NCBI GenBank assembly: GCA_026122225.1
Contig: JANEZZ010001551.1
Location: 1,408,001 to 1,472,000 of the forward strand
DNA from: Heloderma charlesbogerti
Lineage: Eukaryota > Chordata > Lepidosauria > Squamata > Helodermatidae
Direction of reading: 5' to 3'
DNA: 64,000 bases
Under the pieces are notes generated by a model. The model was given only the letters and a program-made list of their open reading frames with translations. It was not told where the DNA came from and made no database searches. Made by a program: the position numbers and the translations under genes. Shown piece by piece: positions 34,018-46,066 of the stretch (position 1 is the first letter of the stretch; each line of letters starts with the position of its first letter).

Positions 34018-36311
34018 GCAAGCTGGTTGAAAGGCTTTAGAGCTGAATAAGTGTGCTATCGCAACCGTTTGTAAGGCTGATGGGTAGTTAGGGTTGTTAA
34101 CTGGCATGATGTTAAGCTATCAAGGGGCAAGGTAACCCTTTACTGGATTTGCCCTGTGCTATAGCAGTCTATATGCAAATAGTTTGGGTGGTCAGTAAAC
34201 TGCTTACAAATAGCTAAACTCTTGTTCTGATTCTGTCACTCATCAGTGGATATTCTCTTAAGAAGTCCTGCTTTTATGCACTGCAAGATGGCAATCTTCT
34301 TACCATTTAACTTTTAATTTATCCAGAGAAGGCTCTGTCTGAAGCTTTACATTTGTCAGATGTGAAAGGTATTCTTGTGCACCAAGATACCTAGTATTGT
34401 AAAAAGCTCTCTCTCAGGTTACAGGCCTGGTTCAGGGAATAGAATAGAAATTTTATTTGCAGTAGCCACAAGCCATTGCACGCCTGGTTCAGATTAATTA
34501 GCTTTTTGCCCATACATATAACCCCTTCACTCCTCCATTTGTACGAGCTGCAGTTAAACCAAGAAGTCTCCAATTAATCACTTTCCCATTTTACCTGAAC
34601 TGAGAAACTATGGTTAGCTTCAGAACAAGCCAGGATACTAAATCAAATTCAGACTGTGGTTTATTGTCCTGTCTGGTTCTGAACCATTTCAGACAAAGGA
34701 GAAACTATGGTTAAGTGAAGATTTCCTGGTTTAATCATCTTTTGCAGAAAGGGAGCAGGGAATCAGAAGTAACAACCATCGAAAAATGCATGACCATCAT
34801 AATTAACACATAATTATCGCAAAAACAAAAAAACCCCTCTGCCTGTATATATTTATCCTTGTTTTTTTTAAGGTGGCGGGCCCTTAAATATCCACCTGAT
34901 ATGCAGCTTCTAAGCTTCTATACCTTGGTCACTAAAAACAAAGAAACAAATATGTAGTTTTTGTTATGTTATGAAATGAGGGCCTGGGGATAGGGAATGT
35001 CTGCCTCTATTAGGCTTCTACTAGGTCAGAAAAAAATTCTTAGAATGTAATGTATTAATTAATCCAACTCCGTCTTGAAACAGACTGTGGTCTTTACTCT
35101 TCTAGTAGTTCCAAGGAGGAGGTATCAGAATTTTATACCTTCAGTAGTTAGTACTTACTAGTTTTATTAATGGTCATTTTGTAAACTTGAGTTTCTATCT
35201 TCACAGGCCACAATCCAGCAGAAACTTAAGTGTGCTTAAGAGCTTTGAAATCAGTTGGCTTTAGGCTGTAGATTTCTTTGCTAGGTTGTGGTAACAATTT
35301 ATAAAAATTCCAAATAGTACTCTGCTCTGCTGTGGTATCACCTCAGTACTTTTTGACATTGGTGTATCTATATTTCATACATACTTTTAGTATTTGTGAG
35401 GAATGAAGTAATTTTCATTTCAATTTTTGTGCATCTTATGTTGGATTAATTTACTTTAATTACAAAGCAGGATACATATTTTTAGATCCAAGAGTCCTTA
35501 ATGAATGCCAGTATTGGAAAATAACTAGTTATCTAATCAGCTGGCAATATTGCCATTACCAGTGTGATACAATGAAAATGAATAATTTAGTGAAAGCTAT
35601 TAGCACTGCCCATATATTACTGAAATCACAGTAGGGTATAATGGAATTCTTGGCATATGCTTGCATGAAAATAACAAGCCTTTTCTAGATAGTGTTGAAC
35701 TTTTGACATCTTTTATAGTACTACATATTAGAATATCACACCTTTCTTACCTCTTAATTAAATTGAGTCCTTGACTAAAAGTTTTACGTTATTAATCTGA
35801 AAAGTCGGGCATACTAATTGCTTTTCTTTGTCTTTAGTGCTACATCAATAGAATAAATCAGCGTATTACTGCCATATTACTGTTAAAGTACCAGAGGCAC
35901 CTCTACATAAGTCTTTCGTCATGTGCTAGTGACTGGACACTCATGGACATTTGTGGGTCCTTTACCTGACGTTGTCAACCTCCAGGGCCACTCTTATGCT
36001 TTATAACCTTTATCCTGGTTTTTTTAAGATTGGGAAAGTCCAGCCTTTTTTTTTTTTTAGCGCTATCATGGCTGTATGTCTTTCTGGAATTCCACTACAC
36101 CACAGTGCCATCTAGTGGTTGTGTAATGAAACATATAGAACTTGCAGAGAAAGGAAATCCCTGAAAAAAGCACATGATGCATGTGTAAAGGAGCTGATCT
36201 TAATCCTGCAAAGAATCCAGAAGCAGAAGCCCCTGTAAAGGTACAGGATAAAACCCTGGTGTAGAGGAGCCCTAGATCTCTTGGGGTTTGTTCATTAATG
36301 TAAACAGCTGT
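34018..36311. other. CDKAL1 intron with decayed foldback copy
   Basis: A decayed copy of the GGTTCTGAACC/AACTATGGTTA family lies at about 34600-34740 (AGAAACTATGGTTAGCTTCA, then GAGAAACTATGGTTAAGTGA). The rest is AT-rich with a T-run at about 36049-36058 and no gene. Confidence 0.5.
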
Positions 36312-36478
36312 TGAAAGAAGCTGGCTTATACAGAGTCAGACTATTGATCGACTGAGTAGCAGTGGCTCTCCAGGATTTCAGACAGGAGTCTTTCCCTACC
36401 CTACCTGGCGCTGGGGATTGAATGTGGGACCATCTTTATGCAAAGTATGTGCAATATCTCTGAGCTACAGTCATTCCT
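36312..36478 (-). mobile_element. tRNA-derived SINE, second copy
   Basis: Same family and orientation as the copy at 1-155. Minus strand: GTAGCTCAGAGATATTG (A-box region), a B-box-like CATTCAATCCCC, then GGTAGGGAAAGACTCCTGTC and 'CAATAGTCTGACTCTGTATA' towards the tail, followed by AGCCAGCTTCTTTCAAC. Nearly full length. The tail after the body resembles the CR1-type ending 'GGTCTGA..CAG.ATGGC', which suggests mobilisation by CR1-like machinery. Confidence 0.72.
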
Positions 36479-38098
36479 GTGTTGTGGCCCCTTATATGGC
36501 AGTTATGTGGCATTTCCTCACCATGCGATTCTTCTGATTTTCACTATACCATCATAAACTCATTTTTATTTGTATATGGTGAGGGTGGTAGCAGTATGTT
36601 GAAAAATGCTGCAGGCGAACATCTTGCCACACACAGAGCGGTCTCCCTTTACTTGCATTATAAGCATTTTCCTGTTGCTGTTTCGATATGTAATTTAAAA
36701 CCATCACTTGGGAGGCTGTGCATAGAAGAAATAGTTAATTTTTCAAGGAATGTTTGTGCAACTTGCATTCTGAAGAGGTAATATGTGTGCATACAGCAAA
36801 ATGAAGAAGTTAAACTGGAACTTGGTGCCTTTCCTCCTGCCAAAGAGAACAGACACATTTTAAACTGAAAACTAGCGTGCCTCTTAGACAATGGCTGGGT
36901 TTGGATGATCATATCTTATTTTAATAAGCCAAGATATGAAAGAGCCTTTTGCCTCCTAATGCAAAGCCTTCTTTCCTCTCTTCAGTGTGCACATGAATGA
37001 AATGTGGGAATCTTCAATTAACCATAGTTTCTAGCTTTGTTCATGCCAGCAAACTATGGTTACTAACTTTGGAACAAGCCAGGGTCTTAAACAAACTTCA
37101 AACCATGATGTAAGATTCTGGCTTTTTCTGAAGCTGGTGTGATAGTTATGTCTCAACAGAGCCACTTGCTATGCTTACATGAACTAATGGTTTGGCTGCA
37201 GCTGCAGTTTTGCTTTGAACACACGTAGCTAGTTTTGATCAATGATAAAGTTAAGCAGCCGTGCTTCAAAAGTTGAAACTTAGGTTTGTGTTTTCTGATT
37301 TAGTGAATTTAATACATCTGAATTAATAGTGTGTGTTTTTTTAATCTTGGACCTTTCTAATTCTAATTCATTACTGGAAATTAAAATGACATTTAATTGG
37401 AAACCATCTCTCAGCATTACTAAAACAACCTCTTTTCTAGCATTCAGTTTGATTGTGGTGACTTGAAGGAATATTTATATTAGATGGAAGATAGGTTTTT
37501 TGAAGACTTGTGTTTGTGCTCTGGATATTTTGAAGTTGGTATGCAAGTATGCTATTGGCAAATGAGCTCAGTTGAACCACAGATGGGGCCATATATCCAA
37601 TGAACATGTCACTGGTATTATAAGTGAAAAGTACAGCAAGTTGAGTTAAACTGTGAAAATATTCCTTGATCTGAATCTTTTTGCCTTGCTTTGTGAGAAC
37701 ATAATGAAAATGCTTACTCAAGTTGACACCATCAATTTAAACATACTTTCTTCCACTTTTGGTTCTGTGGTCTAATACTGTTTTTTTAAAAAATCTTTAA
37801 ACCCAGAAGAAATATTTCTATGGTAATTGTAATTTTAAAAAAAGCTGTTGCTTAAGAACCTGACTTTTAAAATTGATTATCTGCTTTCATCAAACAGTTT
37901 AAGAAAATACAATCTAAGGAGCTAAGGATTTTTTTTACCTGACTCGTTTTGATATTTGGTTCTTTCTTTACCTGGTAAGTGGTTGGTTACCAGAAGACAA
38001 GTTAAGTCTGTTCGTGTTTAACAAAATATTTGGGTAGAATATAGTAAAAGAAATTAGTTTTATGTGTAATGGTGCCATTTTTTTCTCTTTATTTGAAG
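36479..38098. other. CDKAL1 intron, unclassified
   Basis: AT-rich intron leading to the third exon. A decayed copy of the AACCATAG/AACTATGG foldback family lies at about 37015-37125. Otherwise nothing is recognised. Confidence 0.5.
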
Positions 38099-38219
38099 GT
38101 CACTCAGTGAGATTGCTGGGTCAGAAAAAGGATAATGGAAAACGGTTGGGGGGAGCTCGATTGGATTTGCCAAAGATTAGAAAGAACCCACTGATAGAAA
38201 TAATTTCCATCAATACAGG
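38099..38219 (+). CDS. CDKAL1: CDKAL1 internal exon before the radical-SAM motif
   Basis: The 121-bp exon is bounded by an acceptor (TTTTTTTCTCTTTATTTGAAG, pyrimidine-rich, ending 38098) and a donor GTAAGC at 38220. Two bases complete the Gly codon from the 28408-28456 exon; 39 codons follow ([18 protein letters not shown], then [18 protein letters not shown] and INT), and two G bases start the next codon. This is roughly residues 173-213 of human CDKAL1, with R to K at one site by memory. The next residues in the family are G-CLNACTYC, the radical-SAM CxxxCxxC motif that binds the main [4Fe-4S] cluster and S-adenosylmethionine. That exon is not recognised in the remaining 25.8 kb, so the following intron is larger than this. 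No stop or shift is present; the gene looks intact here. Confidence 0.97.
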
Positions 38220-40052
38220 GTAAGCATCATTCAAACTGACATAAAATATTCAATACTGCCTAGAAATTCAATTTCATTTTTGTCCATGCTTAATGCAGAG
38301 CTGCCTCAGGTCATACCATAAAGAACAATTTAGGGGAAAACATAGAAAATGTCAAGGGTATTCAGTGCGTTAACGGTATTCAAAGCATTAATACTTTAAA
38401 ACAAGCTACCTACTTATTTGCTTATATTTCACAATTTTAAAAATAGAAGGTATTTTTATGTGTGTATTGCAGTATCTGATATTTCCTGCGTATTTAATTC
38501 AATGTTGTGATAGGTCTCTTCAGTATGATAACTAATTTGTCCTACCTCAACTTTTAAACAGTTCACAACCCCATTTTGAGGTTGGAGGAACCACCATAAG
38601 GTAACCTTCCCCCTCATTATTCACATGACAGTGCAGGAAAACTGTCCTACATGTTGGTACTGCTTTTGAGGGCGTAGGTAATGTGTAGTTTTACCATGTG
38701 TGGATATGATCAGCTCAGAAAACGTACGCATATGCATAATGCCATAGCCAACTTTTTAAAAAGTGCTTAACATTTAAGAGAGATCTCTTTCTTTATATAT
38801 CCCTCAAACATTTAAAAATCAGCAGAAGGCTGATTTGAAAATGGCAATGAAAGTAACTATGTTTTTCTTGCACTTCAAAAGCTTATACTATTGGGCTTAA
38901 GTGAAATGGGGCTACAGAACAATATCATCTACCTCATAGTCTGTGCCATGAGCACTACTTACTACAGAATAAATTGCTTCTGTAGAAGGTGACGGGATTG
39001 AAAGCTTACTTGTTTTTGTCTTAGACAAATGTAATATGGTTTACCCTTAAGGGTGGCCTAAAAATAATGTTAAATAAAATGAATGAATGAATGAATGATA
39101 TCTGATATCTCTTATTAATAGTGCAGCAGCTGGTCTAATTAAGGGCATCACATTATCTCTCTTGCCTGTCTTGTCCCTGGTGCCAGCACAACATAACACT
39201 TGAATCCTTTTTCTCTCCCAATCTCATTCCAATTTATTGCTTTCCCTTTGCTGCCTTTGCTTTTTTTGTTGTCTCTGGAAGTGCTGCTTCCTCACCCAGA
39301 AAGCACTCCTCCTCCATGATCTTTTACATTCTCTGTACCTCTGTTGACTTGCCTTCACAAAAACCTGGTGTCTCCAACTCAGCCACCGCCACTGTTCCTT
39401 CCCTCACTTTAGAGGGCTCTCATTCTCCTGCCCAGCTTTCCCTGAAGGATGTAGTGTTGGCCTTCTTTCCAAATTCTGCCAGTTCCAGGCCATGCCGACA
39501 CCCCATCCTACTATTTTCCCTTTTGAAATGAATTCTGTGAACTCTACTCTCCTTTTCATTTCTGTGTTGCTGTTCTATATCGCCTTCTAATTTCAGACCA
39601 CATTCTACCTTTCTAACAACAACCCCATGCTCCTTATAGTGCAGGAGTGTGGTGCAAAAGTATTTCACTCCTGGCTACCATCTGCATATTTCAGGTGGAA
39701 GTTGTATGTGCTGTGTGTATGTGCTTTCCAAGTCACCCAGGAGACATGTGCTCTATCTGGGCCATGTGAGACTATTAAGATCCACATAGTCAGTGGAACT
39801 ACTCATGAATAAATTTGCATAGTTCCAGCTACCCTTGAACAGAGTAGCCCTGAGTGCCTTATCCAAGTTTGTAAACTAGGTTTTTGCATGTCATGTGTAT
39901 TGACCCTATTTTTGTCCCCAGACCTTAACAACAGTAGGAAATGTTTGTGGATGTCTCTTTTAAAAGGTGATTCAGTGCTTTGTTACAAGCTGGGTTAAGT
40001 GAAGACACAGTGCATATGTAACACCTCTCAGTCCCCTCAGCAATGTTTCTTG
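38220..40052. other. CDKAL1 intron, unclassified, with (AATG)n
   Basis: An (AATG)n tract lies at 39077-39098, preceded by AAAATAATGTTAAATAAAAT, which may be the 3' tail of an old L2-like LINE. A pyrimidine-rich, G+C-richer stretch follows at about 39120-39660 without a recognisable domain. No CDKAL1 exon was found. Confidence 0.5.
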
Positions 40053-40060
40053 CTAAAATC

Positions 40061-40227
40061 TAGGGCTGGCCCTGTGAGGTGACCTGCTTCAGATAACACT
40101 GGGAGTCAGGGAGGAAAAGATGACAGCAGGAAATGGTTTCTGAATGATGCAACAAGTGTTGGCCCTAGCAGAAGGAGGTATCATGTGGGCTCTGGTTTAG
40201 GCAGCAAAATGTCTAGGGCCAACCCTG
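40061..40227. mobile_element. hAT-type MITE with perfect 8-bp duplications
   Basis: The element begins TAGGGCTGGCCC and ends GGGCCAACCCTG, inverted with two differences. It is flanked by the perfect octamer CTAAAATC at 40053-40060 and 40228-40235. The 167-bp interior is non-coding. The ends and the 8-bp duplication point to the hAT superfamily. Confidence 0.85.
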
Positions 40228-40450
40228 CTAAAATCTTTTTTTAAATTACTTCAAAGGGTTTTTTATTTTTATTTTAATTATAAGATTGATGTGCCTCAGC
40301 CAATCATATGCCCATTCTACAGCTTAGTAAGTTTTATCTGTAGGCTTACATTTTAATAAAATGTTTTATGATGGAAAAAGGTTTCAGGTGGCTTCATTAT
40401 TTCTGCCCTACTTAGATTATATTAGGATTCCTGGGACCAATCACTTAAAT

Positions 40451-40780
40451 CAGGGTTGCAAAAAGTGCAGGCTGCATGTAGCCCACCAAGCTGTTTCTGG
40501 AAGCCTGTCAGACCCCCTTGAATCTGCAACTGCCAAAAAAAATCACGATGGTGCTGCCTGGGATTTCCCTTGCTAGCAAGGGAATTGATTCCTTATCTCT
40601 GATCTCTGCTAAGAGACTGGAGATAAGGAAGGGGTTTCCTTGTTAATACTAGGAAGAGAAAGCCTTGTGTCTCTGTGTTTGAGAGTGCATGAGTGTGTAA
40701 ATGTGTGTACGCGCACGCATGTGCGGCCACCTGGCACGGCCCAACATGGTGCTCAGGGACAAAAAAGTTGTGCACCCCTG
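40451..40780. mobile_element. hAT-type MITE with perfect 8-bp duplications
   Basis: The element begins CAGGGTTGCAAAAAGTGCAG and ends GTTGTGCACCCCTG. It is flanked by the perfect octamer ACTTAAAT at 40443-40450 and 40781-40788. At 330 bp it has no transposase. The ends resemble those of 4198-4484 (…GCACCCCTG), so the two probably used the same transposase source. A GTGT/GCGC-rich tract lies inside near 40690-40725. Confidence 0.87.
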
Positions 40781-40788
40781 ACTTAAAT

Positions 40789-41424
40789 AGACAGTTCCTG
40801 TGATAATTCTTGAGGTAGCTTTAGATACACCTGTATCCCATTTTCAGCATTAACTGGCAATTTTCAGAAAAGGGTTATCTCTGATAGTGATTCCACATTC
40901 TTGAAATGGAGGCGGTAGAGTTATTGTATGAAGACTTTAGAAATGACCACATGGATCAGTGTGAAAAAGAGAAGGTAAATGAGATGTAGCTTCTTGTAAC
41001 TCTTTCACCTTTATTCTTAAACATTATGTAATACATGGAAACTCTTTCACAATCTTTATAGAGTAATTTCAACTGAGAAAGCTAAATAGAGTGAACAATA
41101 ATAAGTGGTGTGGGTCCATCATACCAAGGCAAAAAGAAGCATGTAAACAGCTTTGATATTTCTTTCCATAAAACATAACAGCTTGTGCTTAAAAGTTAGA
41201 AGAAACCACATTAGTCTAGCAAAAGAGAGAAAGAGAAAATGATTGTTTACTGCAGAAAACATAACAACATCTTTGATTTTTGCCTGAGGTCTGTGTGTAT
41301 GTGTGTGAAAGAAAGACAGACAGGCAGAGGGGAAGAGAGACTGGAATACACCAACAGTATTGTTTCCTTATTAGACTATTTAAATAGGATCTCTAGCACA
41401 TAGTATTTTTCCAGTTACTTTTCC
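40789..41424. other. Intron, unclassified
   Basis: No gene or element recognised. Confidence 0.5.
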
Positions 41425-41507
41425 AACTATGTAACTGGAGATTTTAAAATTAAATAATATAACAATACGTTATATTATTTAATTTTAAAACCTCCAGTTA
41501 CATAGTT
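41425..41507. repeat. 39-bp near-perfect hairpin
   Basis: The arm 41425-41463 (AACTATGTAACTGGAG...AATAATATAAC) pairs with 41469-41507 with one mismatch over 39 bp, around the 5-nt loop AATAC. The stem is AT-rich at the loop end and mixed at the base. This fits a small foldback element. A transcript in either direction would fold into one long stem, so a small-RNA precursor is possible but nothing here shows it. Confidence 0.85.
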
Positions 41508-43059
41508 TTCGTTGTTTTATTTATGAAGTTCTACATTAGTCAATACGTTCGAGCTGATATTAGGAACTTTGATCTGTAGGCTTATGTATTTGTGTTTAAT
41601 TTAATATTTCCACCTTAGCCTTGAGGGGCACACAGCAGCTCAATGTGTAGTTCAGGGTACGTATTGCACCAGCATAGCTATAGCAGCATTTTATGCAAGG
41701 TATGTGGAGCTAGTCCTATTATTGTGCCTGTTAGTTGCATCCCCTTTATAATTGTTTATTACAGCTTGTCTGCTGAGTAGGGTTGAAATGAAATAGCAGG
41801 CCCATTAGATAGTCCAGTTCTTTCCTGCTATACTCCTTTTTTCTTTTCCTTAAGAACAGCCTTTGTGTGCTGCTATTAAGAGGAATAGAATCATAGTTAT
41901 GACTAAAAAGACAACTTCCTCCTCAGAAGTTATGACCATCTACTGCACACACACTACACACAGATGAGTCTACAAGTACAGACCTGAGCGTGCCACAAAC
42001 AACTGTTGCAGTGAGGAAATGTGACTGCAGAGCAAATAGCTCAAGATGGCTTGAACAAGCAAGCCAATGCACACACTAGAGAGGATGATAGTCTTCCCAC
42101 CTCCAATTTTCCCGCAATTACCAGACAGTTTGACCTGAAGCAAGATTCTTTCCTGGTTTCTTATGGTAGTTGCTAGAATATACATAATAGAAAGTCAAGT
42201 TTGAATTGAAATAAATAGACTTGGGGCAGTATACAGAGCTGCCCAAGCACCAGTGGGATGCTCCGCTTGCACAATGGGGATTTAGTCTTTGGACAGGAAC
42301 CAGAAATGAGCCAAAACACTAGTTTCTGGAATGGGGCAGATCAGTGGAGCTCGCATAATGGAGCGTTGTCCACTTGGCCCGATCTGGAAACAAGCATTTC
42401 TGCTTGTTTCAAGGCTTGCCATATGAAGCACTAAGTCCCTGTTGCTCAAGCAGTGGGTCCTGCTTGCACAATGGAATCAGCGAGAGTGAAGTGGCCCCAT
42501 TGGATGCTACCCTTGGAGTATAACCCCAACTCAACCACTGACACTAGTAATAGTTTTGCTTCTTGGAAGAGGATTCCTGGGTAAAAAATAGGATAATGTC
42601 ATGAAGAACTGAACGCACAAATGCATACATTCTGGCTTTTTCTGCAAACACCTTGTACTTTGCAGGAAAATATGCATTTTATATATGTGCACCCTTCCTA
42701 AATGTTGGGGTCGTGTGTTTTTGGAACTGAAGAATCAGTTCAATCACAAAAATAAGGGCTGCTTCATAGCTGTATCTTTCAAAAGAATTAAAGGTTCTAA
42801 AACTCCACACCACCTGCCTAATTTTCTCTAATTGTGGTAGTCCGCATGTTGTATAAGGATAAAACCCCAAATTATAAGGGGGGCGGAATCCATTCCTGAG
42901 CCTCGTGAGTCACAACAGAGGCACAAGAATGGAAAATCCACAAGATATTTTTCATAAACATACTCAAATCTGTGTTGAACTCGATAGGGCTGTTGGTTGC
43001 TGCAGTTGTTCCATGCACAATATTCTGGAATTTTATAACTCCTAGAAGGGGAAGCAGAT
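41508..43059. other. Intron, mostly unclassified
   Basis: A moderately G+C-richer stretch at about 42235-42560 repeats GCTTGCACAATGG (about 42267 and 42463) and has GGAGCTCGCATAATGGAGC, so an unknown old repeat is likely. No gene. Confidence 0.4.
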
Positions 43060-43246
43060 TTGAATACGTTCTTCATTTATTTTTCTATCCCACTTTATCT
43101 TAGAAAAGAAATCAAAACAACTAATGACAAAGCAATCAAAATTATCTCAGTCAAAAGACATAAAATGACAGAGCAACAGATGAAAAAATGGGGTATAGAG
43201 CCATCCAGAGCAGCAAGAGATGAACAAAACCAGCATTCATCTAAAA
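43060..43246 (-). mobile_element. L2 LINE fragment, 3' untranslated end
   Basis: The start (TTCATTTATTTTTCTATCCC) is the complement of an AATAAATGAA-type L2 tail. It belongs with the coding piece at 43598-43930, from which it is separated by a hAT insertion. Identification is by position and tail pattern only. Confidence 0.5.
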
Positions 43247-43597
43247 CAGGGATGGTGAACCTCTGGCCCATAGGAGGTCCCCATACAGACTGCCAGCTTC
43301 CCTGCTACCCTTATCTCCAATCCATGAAAGGAGATAAGGGATTTCTTCTTCTCCCTCCCATGTATCAGTGAGGCTTTTAAAGAACCTCCATTAGTGCCAC
43401 TGGAGGCTTTTAAAAAGCCTTATTGCAGTGGTGGTGGTGGGGATGTGTGTGTGAAAGAGAGTGAATGTGGTCTGGGCAATCATGTTGGGGCCGCTTGCCA
43501 GTGGTGGGGTGAGCCTGCCCACTGTTGGCATATGGCCCCCACCATGCTTGCCTAGAAGCAGTTTGTTAATTGGGCTGAAAAGGTTTTACCACCTCTC
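43247..43597. mobile_element. hAT-like element inserted in an L2 copy
   Basis: The element begins CAGGGATGGTGAACC and ends GGTTTTACCACCTCTC, which is a decayed inverted match. The octamers ATCTAAAA (43239-43246) and ATCTAAAC (43598-43605) agree at 7 of 8. A GGTGGTGGTGG run lies at about 43427-43440. It is non-coding, 351 bp, and interrupts the L2 sequence on either side, so it arrived later. Confidence 0.7.
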
Positions 43598-43930
43598 ATC
43601 TAAACCAAGCCAAGTCTTTGACAGGCATCAGAAGGTGCTCAATTGTGGACCCATGCAGATCTCCTTGGAGAGGGCATTCTGTACCGTTGGCATCACAATT
43701 GAAAAGGCCCTGCTTTTCTTAGCCATCTGCCCTACTTTGGTCTGCTGGGAGGATACAAAGCTGGGCCTCCAGTGTTGAACTAAGTGGGCAGGTTGAAGAG
43801 GGGAGAATGTGATGGAGAAAGTGGTCCTTAAGGTCCCCAGGCCCTGCAAGCTTTTGGGTTCTTTCAAGGTAAGAACCAGAACATAACCGAGTTCAGAAAC
43901 AAGGTAAGTATGGTACCCCATCTCAGTGCA
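43598..43930 (-). pseudogene. L2 LINE ORF2 C-terminal remnant
   Basis: The minus-strand frame reads 'KKSRAFSIVMPTVQNALSKE' and 'PQLSTF', which corresponds to the conserved L2 ending GRRAFSVVAPRLWNALPEE...PTL..F. That is the same block kept at 62870-62975 on the plus strand. Divergence is high and the piece is short, so it is an old copy. Confidence 0.65.
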
Positions 43931-46066
43931 TCAGTCCTGGTGGACATCGTGGTATTGAATGTTGCTGAGGGATTTAGGAGAATCAACAGGGTCTCGCCCA
44001 CCATTGTCCATCTTTTGGTGTAACTCATCCACTAGGAAGTTTCTGTTCTAAAAGATGGGTGTAAGCCAGGAAAGACTAGAGCTATGTCATCACAACACAC
44101 TTGAACACCTTGCCTAAAAATTCAATATTAGACACTGGGTCAGAGGGAACTAAAGATGGGGGTGGGGTTGAGGACACACGATAAAGGCACATGATGTAGC
44201 CACCTTAGCTGAAGCTAAGCAGGCCTGTGTCTGGTCAGTGCCTGGATTATAAAAATGTATATGCTTAGTCATCATATAATCATTGGTCTGTGCAGACACT
44301 AACCATGGGTAAGGGATCAGGTGTTTGCTACATTTGCTTGCTCTTTTCCTCTCTCCCTATCCTCTGCAAATTTCCCCCTACCTTCTTTTGTCTGAATAAA
44401 CTATAGTATTGTGTTAAGTCTGCACCAATGCTGACCGTGGCTAACATTAAGTATGGTGGTATGTGGGATTCCCAACTGCAAGGTGGCAGCTATGGTGTTT
44501 CTTAAAAAAGAAAGAACAGGGCATTCTATCTTCCTTCTTTAAAATTCCATATATAGAGTAATGTAACTAAATTAAATAAGCGCAAATCAATTCAGAGTTC
44601 ACCAGATGCAATCACAACACAGAGCACTGGGTAGGTGCATTGAAACTTGCCAGGTGGGAAGCTATTGCGCAGTTTTAAAAAATGCAATATATTTGGTTTT
44701 CTATCAGATTTCTTCCTGGGTGGCCATCTCTTTTCTTATGAACATCATCTTATCTCCTGCCCTGCAATAACTATGTTATTATGCACCTAAAACTATATTT
44801 CCCTATTTAATTTAATTTCTGCTGTTTAGTTCCAGAACTATCATGATACTTATTTGGAAAGACACTTTGTTCATTTATTCAAACAATAATTGTCCAATTG
44901 CTGTTGCTATCCAAACATTCTTATCTAATCACCTGTATTGAGTATTTGGGAAGCAGAAAACGATCTTGAACTCAAGCAGTTGTTCCTGCATCATGCCAGA
45001 AATTGAGAGAGAGAAGATTTCAGGCACAGGGATAAATATGACTGGATATATTCAGTACTCTGTGTGTGGAGGAAGAGAGAAAGATTGGATATATATGTTG
45101 TCCACATCTAGGAGAAATGAGAGAGAATTCCCAGGATGCAGTGTTGTGCCCTGAATCAACTTGTATTTTCCTGTGATGCAGTATAGCAAGAGGAAGAAAG
45201 TGGTAGGGAGGAGGCTGGGGGCAATTCTACCAATCTTGGAGTCAGGTAATACTTGAGGCTTTTTCTCAGTCTCCCATACACAACCTGAGCTGAGGACCGC
45301 TAGTAGTCAGGAATGCTATAAGTAATCCAAATCTTCCCTAAAAGGCATGGATATTATAAAATCATGGTATGCCTATCTTTTCTATAACTATGATGACCTT
45401 AGTATTTTTATAAGAACACATGGCAGCTCCGAAGAGAAACATTTACATTTCTTCCTTGGGGACCGATCTCAAAATATATAGGTTTCTGTGGGATATTGAG
45501 CCAAACTAGCATTCTACATGTGGCTACTTTGAAATGTTGACAGTGAAATTAACCAGATAGAAAATCTTGATAAGAAAAGAAAAGAAAACCTTAGTCAACA
45601 GAGAAATTGTATAATTGTATAATAGCTCAGGCTCTGGAAAACATGTTTTTCGTTATTGGTACTTCGTGGAGCTACTTGGTACTCCTGGGCTACTTGAGTT
45701 TACATGGTTCTATGCACGCAGGCCAAAGCTCAATTCACTGCACCCCTTCAAGTCTAACAAGGTTCCCCTATTCTTTGAAGTGCCTGGGATAGCTTCACAC
45801 ACAGGGAAGATGTGTGTCTAAAGCTATCCCTGAAATAAGTCTGGTTTCTTCCATAGACCTAATAGCGGCCGGAGAGGGAGTGATTTATATCAGGTAACTG
45901 GCACAGAAGGAAAGGATTAAACATCCCCTCCACCACCACTACTTCTCTCATCTTCAAAGCAGCTTGAAGCATGGGGTTGCCAATTAGCTCTTTAAAAGAG
46001 GAAAGAAAAGAACTGGAGGGCCTCCTGATCACAGCTCTCCCACAGCACATCTAGTTTGGCCCTTAC
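43931..46066. other. Intron, unclassified
   Basis: No gene seen. The 43931-44230 part may still be decayed L2 (GTAACTCATCCACTAGGAAG), but no motif is readable. The plus frames at 45607-45821 overlap one another in two frames and lack motifs. Confidence 0.45.

Noticed and set aside
35190..35240. Possible CDKAL1 exon after TCTTCACAG near 35207
   Set aside because: The acceptor-like site is followed by sequence that does not match CDKAL1 and the 28408 and 38099 exons already join in phase.
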